Source of the DNA: Verrucomicrobiota bacterium
GTDB lineage: Bacteria > Verrucomicrobiota > Verrucomicrobiia > Opitutales > UBA953
Assembly (NCBI GenBank): GCA_009924965.1
Contig: RFQN01000040.1
Span: forward strand, 1 to 10,141
Direction of reading: 5' to 3'
DNA: 10,141 bases
The notes beneath the pieces were generated by a model that did no database searches, was not told where the DNA came from, and saw only the letters and a program-made list of their open reading frames with translations. The position numbers and the translations under genes were made by a program. Positions 6,399 to 10,141 of this stretch are shown one piece after another. Within the stretch, counting starts at the first letter, position 1. The number at the start of each line of letters is the position of its first letter.

Positions 6399-8073
6399 CC
6401 GCCGTCGCCGCCGCAAGTTCCTCGGCCACCCGGGCGATGCGTCGCTTCCCGCAGAGGGAGGCGGCGATCGTCAGGTTGCGCAGGCCTTGCGGCAGGTGCG
6501 CCAGGAAATCGGCGCGGCCTTGCTGGCGGCCGAGGTAGGCGTAGGCGCCGCAGGCCTGCAGCAGGCGCTGCGTGGCCGCGATGTGCAGGAGATGCGAGAA
6601 CTCGTCCAGCGAGCCCTTCCAGTCGGCGACTTCGCGGGCTTGGTCCTCGATCTCGATGCGCCAAAGGTCCATGTCCTTGCAGGTGAGGTAGGGGTCGAAG
6701 GCGAGCGAGGCGTAGTCGTAGAACTGACAGCCGAGGCGCGCGCCTTGGAAGTCGATCAGGTAGGTCTGGTCGTTGCGGACGAGCAGGTTCTGCGATTGGA
6801 AATCCCGGTGCACGAGCACCTGCGGGCGGGCGTTGAGCTCCTTGGCCAGCGTGGCCATCTCGTTCTGGAGGTCGCGGTCGGGCTTGCGGCCGGCGAGGAC
6901 GTTGTCCGTGAAGTATTGGCGCTCCCAGGCGTAGAGCTTGTCGCCGAAGGGCTCCATCAAGGTGAGTCCGGCGGTCTGGACCGCTTCAGCGCCGAGGCGA
7001 TGGAGGTGGCCGACTTGTTCCAAGGCCGACGCGACCGCAGGCCAGGGGAAGGTGGTTTGGCGCGTCAGCGACCAGAGGTCGGTGTCGCCGAGGTCCTCCA
7101 GCAGGAGAACGCCGGCGTCGGTGTCTTCGGCGAGCACTTGCGGGACGTTGAGTCCAGCGGCGAAGAGCGCGTGGCCGAGACGGCCATAGAGGAGGTTCTC
7201 CGCACGGGCGTCATCGTAGATGCAGAGCATCGCGGTGCTGCCGTCGGGCTTCGCGACACGGTGGAAGCGTCGGCCGGAGCCGCCCTTGAGCGGCGCTTCG
7301 CCTGCGGCGAGGGTGTAGCCGAAGCGGGCCGCCGCGTCGGCCGTGGCGATGGCGCCGCGCACGGGCTTCTCGAGCTGGGCCTTCACTTGCTGGTATTCCT
7401 CGACGGTGCCGAGGTCGTGCCAATGGGCCGAGGTGTCCAGGTAGCCTTGCACCGAGCCGGGTGTGGCCTGCACGCGGGTGAGGAAGTGCTCCACGAGCGA
7501 AGTGCTCGCGGCGGGGACGCCCGCGACGAACGCGCGCGTGGCGAAGCAGATGCCGGTGTACTGGTACGAGGGGTCCGTCTTGCCGAGGCGGTCGCGGAGG
7601 TCCGTGACGAAGCCGTCGTCGGTGATCCGCACGTTGGCGTTCGGGCCCTTCTCGCGCACGACGAGCGTGGCTTCAGCCCCGTTGGCGACGTGGTGCGCGT
7701 AGGCTTCGGCGAGGCGGCAGTCCGAGAGGATATCGCCGTTCCAGACGACGAGGTGCGCGTCGTCCGCGGTCAGGAACTGGGCGATGTTCGCCAAGCCGCC
7801 GCCGGTTTCGAGGAGCACGGGTTCATGCACGAAGCGGATCTCGGCGTCCTGCCAGCGGCCGGTCGGGAACGCCTGCGTCCACGCTTCCGGGCAATGGTGC
7901 GTGTTGATGAGGAAGCGGCGCGTGCCGGCCGCATAGAGCGCGGCGATGGCGCGCTCGACCATGGGCTTGCCGCCCAACGGGAGCAGCGGCTTGGGGCAGT
8001 GTTCGGTCAACGGACGCAGGCGCGTGCCGAGGCCGGCGCCGAGGATGAAGGCAGTCTTGGGGAAATCAGGCAT
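6388..8073 (-). CDS. MurU-AmgK-like fusion: sugar-1-phosphate nucleotidyltransferase + anomeric sugar kinase
   Basis: 561 residues, two enzymes in one chain. Residues 1-235 are a nucleotidyltransferase of the MurU type: LGAGLGTRLRPLT (11-23) with PKPLL (27-31) for NTP binding, LETGGGLANI (88-97), the metal Asp114 in WNGD, and HDLGTVEEY (219-227) with the second likely metal Asp220. Residues about 245-555 are an APH-fold kinase: GSGRRFHR (265-272), LLLEDLGD (323-330), the catalytic HRDFQSQN (422-429, Asp424, Asn429), then IDF with Asp441, and FYDYASLAFDPYL (451-463). The GSxRR[FY]xR pattern and lack of an obvious AxK lysine resemble AmgK more than aminoglycoside kinases. In Pseudomonas, AmgK makes MurNAc-1-P and MurU makes UDP-MurNAc for peptidoglycan recycling. 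Here the kinase product would be handed to the transferase within one protein. The exact sugar (MurNAc, GlcNAc or another) is inferred. The start ATG (8073-8071) overlaps the end of the fur-like gene by 8 bases, suggesting translational coupling. The 3' end overlaps glyQS by 11 bases. Confidence 0.88.
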   Translation of the reverse strand: MPDFPKTAFILGAGLGTRLRPLTEHCPKPLLPLGGKPMVERAIAALYAAGTRRFLINTHHCPEAWTQAFPTGRWQDAEIRFVHEPVLLETGGGLANIAQFLTADDAHLVVWNGDILSDCRLAEAYAHHVANGAEATLVVREKGPNANVRITDDGFVTDLRDRLGKTDPSYQYTGICFATRAFVAGVPAASTSLVEHFLTRVQATPGSVQGYLDTSAHWHDLGTVEEYQQVKAQLEKPVRGAIATADAAARFGYTLAAGEAPLKGGSGRRFHRVAKPDGSTAMLCIYDDARAENLLYGRLGHALFAAGLNVPQVLAEDTDAGVLLLEDLGDTDLWSLTRQTTFPWPAVASALEQVGHLHRLGAEAVQTAGLTLMEPFGDKLYAWERQYFTDNVLAGRKPDRDLQNEMATLAKELNARPQVLVHRDFQSQNLLVRNDQTYLIDFQGARLGCQFYDYASLAFDPYLTCKDMDLWRIEIEDQAREVADWKGSLDEFSHLLHIAATQRLLQACGAYAYLGRQQGRADFLAHLPQGLRNLTIAASLCGKRRIARVAEELAAATAVSR

Positions 8074-8548
8074 GGGAAGAGGGTTTGGCGGAGCAGGTCG
8101 GGCAGATGCCGTAGATCTCCATGATGTGGGTCAGGTCGGCGAAGCCTTTGCCGCGGGCGGCCGCTTCGAGGCGGCTGGTATCGCACCCGGGCAGGCGCTC
8201 GATCCGGCCGCACCGGCGGCAGATGACGTGGTGGTGGTGATGGCCGGGGGCCACCAAAGCATAGAGGCTGCGGCCCCGCTCCAGCGGGTGTCGCTGCACG
8301 ATGCCGGCTTCGTCCAAGGCCCCGAGGCTGCGGTAGACGGTGACGAGGTCCAAGGTGCCGTCGCCGGCTGAGGCATGGATTTCCTCCGCGCTCAAGGGGC
8401 GGGTGGCGGTAGCCAGGATGTTGAGCATGGCGAGGCGCGGGGCGGTCACCCGGAGGGACCGCTCCTTCATCCGCTGGATGGCCGACTCGATGCGGGGCAG
8501 GGGGCTCCCTCCGCAGCATTGGTCGTCATGTCGGTGTCCCTGGGCCAT
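8066..8548 (-). CDS. Fur-family metalloregulator (Zur-like?)
   Basis: A 160-residue DNA-binding repressor of the Fur superfamily. Residues about 20-98 are the winged helix (ERSLRVTAPRLAMLNIL, then LDLVTVYRSLGALDEAGIV at 67-83). The dimerisation/metal domain has GHHHHHVICRRCG (102-114) and EIYGICPTC (144-152). Cys110/Cys113 and Cys149/Cys152 form the two CxxC pairs of the structural zinc site. The run of histidines resembles the HHHHxxC form of actinobacterial Zur. The position of the Fur/PerR helix-2 histidine looks like Arg-Pro (50-51), so Fe-Fur or PerR chemistry seems less likely; this subtype call is weak. The N-terminus GHRHDDQCCGG (4-14) is unusually rich in Cys/His. I start at the ATG 8548-8546, since 56 further upstream residues would be arginine-rich shadow and would overlap metX. 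It overlaps the fusion gene by 8 bases and diverges from metX. Confidence 0.92.
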   Translation of the reverse strand: MAQGHRHDDQCCGGSPLPRIESAIQRMKERSLRVTAPRLAMLNILATATRPLSAEEIHASAGDGTLDLVTVYRSLGALDEAGIVQRHPLERGRSLYALVAPGHHHHHVICRRCGRIERLPGCDTSRLEAAARGKGFADLTHIMEIYGICPTCSAKPSSHA

Positions 8549-8576
8549 GGGGGGTAGTTTGCTGAGCCTTATGACG

Positions 8577-8602
8577 TGGCAACACCGAATGGCCACTTGC
8601 CA
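8577..8602. promoter_or_regulatory. Inverted repeat TGGCAA-N14-TTGCCA between fur-like gene and metX
   Basis: Perfect 6-base inverted repeats (8577-8582 and 8597-8602) sit in the 86-base divergent intergenic region. A small TGGCCA palindrome (8590-8595) lies inside. On the minus strand CATAAG (8573-8568) could be a -10 for the fur-like gene, with TGGCCA as a poor -35 sixteen bases away. The repeat is therefore placed where an autoregulatory operator would act, but it does not match the known Fur or Zur box consensus and the half-sites are short. Confidence 0.3.
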
Positions 8603-8634
8603 GCCGTCCCGGTCTGGTTTCTCTCGATGCACGC

Positions 8635-9759
8635 ATGTCCGACCGTTCGGTCCAGTCTGCGGCCCCGCGTGAGCTCGGGCCGACTTCCTACCAAGACTTC
8701 GTCTCGCACGAGCCATTCCCGCTCGAGCTCGGCGGCGAACTGCCAGGCCTGACGCTGCGCTACGAGACCTACGGCACGCTGCTGCCGGATAAGTCCAACG
8801 CGATCCTGGTGCCCCATGCGTTGAGCGGCGACCACCACTTGGCCGGCCGCTACCATCCTGACGACCCGAAGGCGGGTTGGTGGGATCATTTCGTCGGCCC
8901 GGGCAAGGCCATCGACACCGACCGTTTCTTCGTCATCGGCATCAATTGCATCGGGGGTTGCCGTGGTTCCACGGGCCCGCTGTCGATCGACCCGCGCACG
9001 GGCCAGCGTTTCGGCGGCTTCTTCCCGGAGATCACGCTTGGCGACATCGTCCGCGGTCAGCGCATGGTCATTCGCCACCTCGGCATCACCAAGCTCCACG
9101 CCGTCGTCGGCGGCTCGATGGGCGGGATGCAGGCGTTGTTGTGGTCCGGAGACTATCCCACCGAGGTTGGCCGTATCGCCATCCTCGCGGCCGGCCTGAG
9201 CCAGTCGCCCATGGCGATCGCGCTCAACGCGGCTTCTCGCGCCTGCGTGGAGACCGACCCGAATTTCCGCGGTGGCCACTACACCCCGGGCGAAGGCCCG
9301 GATTCCGGTTTGGCGGTCGGCCGCATGATCAGCCACATCAGCTACCTGTCGTCCGCCGCCTTCGACCAGAAGTTCGGCCGTACCCGCGTGCCCGGCGCGC
9401 AGCCGCGCGACTCGGTCTACTGGCAGGTGGAGAGCTACCTGAACCATCAAGGGCAGGCGTTCGTGAAACGCTTCGACGCGAACAGCTGGTTGCGCATCAC
9501 GCGCGCCGTCGACCGCTTCGACCTGACCGCCCGCGCCGCCGCCGGCCGCTTGTTCCGCAAGGATGGCCCGGAGGTCCTCGCGGTGGGTTTCTCCAGCGAT
9601 TGGCTCTACCCGACCAGCGAGCTCCGCATGGTGGTCGCCGCGGCGACGGCCGTGGGCGTCAACGCGGCCTACTTGGAGGTCGTCAGCGATGCCGGCCATG
9701 ATGGCTTCCTCCTGCCCGACACGGGCTTGAGCGTCCGCCTGCACGCCTTCCTCGGGTAA
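8635..9759 (+). CDS. metX: Homoserine O-acetyltransferase (MetX)
   Basis: Acylates L-homoserine, normally with acetyl-CoA, as the first committed step of methionine synthesis by the sulfhydrylation route; cytosolic. The 374 residues form an alpha/beta-hydrolase with the MetX landmarks: LRYETYGTL (41-49), HALSGDHHLAG (61-71), GWWDHFVGPGKAIDT (81-95), CIGGCRGSTGP (105-115), and the nucleophile elbow GGSMGGMQAL with Ser161. Asp322 lies in SSDWLYP and His355 in AGHDGFLL, completing the triad. MetX paralogs can use succinyl-CoA instead, and this cannot be settled by eye. The ATG at 8635 gives the expected N-terminus; an ATG eight bases earlier is out of frame. It is divergent from the fur-like gene. 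I do not see a SAM riboswitch in the short leader, and no metW follows. The stop is one base short of the convergent cls end. Confidence 0.95.
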   Translation: MSDRSVQSAAPRELGPTSYQDFVSHEPFPLELGGELPGLTLRYETYGTLLPDKSNAILVPHALSGDHHLAGRYHPDDPKAGWWDHFVGPGKAIDTDRFFVIGINCIGGCRGSTGPLSIDPRTGQRFGGFFPEITLGDIVRGQRMVIRHLGITKLHAVVGGSMGGMQALLWSGDYPTEVGRIAILAAGLSQSPMAIALNAASRACVETDPNFRGGHYTPGEGPDSGLAVGRMISHISYLSSAAFDQKFGRTRVPGAQPRDSVYWQVESYLNHQGQAFVKRFDANSWLRITRAVDRFDLTARAAAGRLFRKDGPEVLAVGFSSDWLYPTSELRMVVAAATAVGVNAAYLEVVSDAGHDGFLLPDTGLSVRLHAFLG

Positions 9760-9760
9760 G

Positions 9761-10141
9761 TCAGAGCAACGGCGCTAAGGCCTTGGACAGGGCTTCGAGC
9801 GCGCGCCCTGACCACGTCCGGCTCCGACGATAGAGGTCTTCGGAGTAAGGCGAGGACTCGGCTGCCAGGCTGGCGATGAAGGCTTGTACTTCGGCCAGCG
9901 CGACCGGGTCGCGCACGACGGCGGCGATCTCGTAGTTGAGGAAGAGCGAGCGCATGTCGAGGTTGGCGGAGCCGATCACGGCGGCGGCGCCATCGATCAC
10001 CACGAGCTTGGCGTGCAGGACGTCCGGCTTGAAGAAGAGGATCTCGGCCCCGGCTTCGTGCAGCGTGCGCAGGTACCAGCGTCGCGCGAAGTCCAGGAGC
10101 CGGTGGTCCGAGCGGCGCGGGATCACGAGGCGGACGCGGCG
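9761..10141 (-). CDS. Cardiolipin synthase / phospholipase D-family protein, C-terminal fragment
   Basis: The frame enters from the right edge and ends at the TGA 9763-9761, giving 126 residues. It contains the second HKD half-site of the family: HAKLVVID (His43, Lys45, Asp50 counted from the edge) followed by GSANLDMRSLFLNYEI. That combination is characteristic of bacterial cardiolipin synthases, membrane enzymes that join two phosphatidylglycerols into cardiolipin. IPRRSDH and FFKPDVLHAK also fit. The frame is open through the edge (RRVRLV precedes the IPRR), so the internal GTG at 10126 is not the true start. The first HKD site and any membrane helices lie outside the window, so another PLD-family activity remains possible. 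It is convergent with metX with a one-base gap and no terminator. Confidence 0.9.
   Translation of the reverse strand, partial: RRVRLVIPRRSDHRLLDFARRWYLRTLHEAGAEILFFKPDVLHAKLVVIDGAAAVIGSANLDMRSLFLNYEIAAVVRDPVALAEVQAFIASLAAESSPYSEDLYRRSRTWSGRALEALSKALAPLL

Noticed and set aside
4461..6416. Long minus-strand open frame opposite glyQS; similar ones at 6487-8124, 8569-9744 and 2480-3832
   Set aside because: All are mirror frames of recognised genes in high-GC DNA, with biased composition and no domains.
6388..7340. Aminoglycoside resistance phosphotransferase
   Set aside because: The APH-type HRD and IDF motifs are shared by many small-molecule kinases. The GSGRRFHR pattern and fusion to a MurU-type nucleotidyltransferase point to a sugar kinase instead.
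8549..8634. SAM riboswitch upstream of metX
   Set aside because: The leader is only 86 bases, shared with a divergent gene, and shows none of the conserved helices I would expect. Only a short inverted repeat is seen.
1..10141. Mobile elements, CRISPR arrays, tRNA or rRNA genes, defence systems
   Set aside because: I found no repeats arrayed at intervals, transposase-like coding, integration repeats or cloverleaf sequence. Nearly all the DNA is accounted for by conserved housekeeping genes.

Overview
The window is a gene-dense, high-GC (roughly two thirds G+C by eye) bacterial chromosome segment with eight complete genes and one partial gene at each edge. The genes are mostly housekeeping and I see no mobile element, CRISPR array, tRNA or rRNA. 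Three things fit a Verrucomicrobiota member, perhaps Opitutae-like: a secreted FG-GAP/VCBS-type protein, an scpB gene not adjacent to scpA, and little recognisable Shine-Dalgarno sequence ahead of most starts. This placement is an inference from gene style, not a database match.

Layout. 1-156 (minus): start of a secreted FG-GAP repeat protein. 190-224: a strong intrinsic terminator that closes ilvD. 245-1933 (minus): ilvD, dihydroxy-acid dehydratase of branched-chain amino acid synthesis. 1934-2048: a divergent intergenic region with a candidate promoter whose spacer is filled by a G6/C6 palindrome. 2049-6398 (plus): a compact run scpB - pheA - mlaD-like - glyQS. The first three genes are joined by ATGA start/stop overlaps, and glyQS follows after 56 bases. 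6388-8548 (minus): a two-gene unit of a Fur-family metalloregulator overlapping by 8 bases a 561-residue MurU-AmgK-like fusion. 8635-9759 (plus): metX, homoserine O-acetyltransferase, divergent from fur. 9761-10141 (minus): C-terminal part of a cardiolipin synthase/phospholipase D-family enzyme.

The most interesting item is the fusion at 6388-8073. An N-terminal sugar-1-phosphate nucleotidyltransferase of the MurU type is joined to a C-terminal APH-fold sugar kinase of the AmgK type. In Pseudomonas these are two separate enzymes of the peptidoglycan salvage route that goes MurNAc to MurNAc-1-P to UDP-MurNAc and bypasses fosfomycin-sensitive MurA. Here both steps would be in one chain, with the kinase after the transferase, and the gene is apparently translated together with a Fur/Zur-like regulator. 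That link between metal sensing and cell-wall recycling is a testable inference.

The scpB-pheA-mlaD-glyQS run mixes chromosome segregation, phenylalanine synthesis, envelope lipid transport and translation. It is best read as a compact housekeeping operon rather than a pathway. Both convergent gene ends (glyQS/fusion and metX/cls) abut or overlap with no visible terminator.
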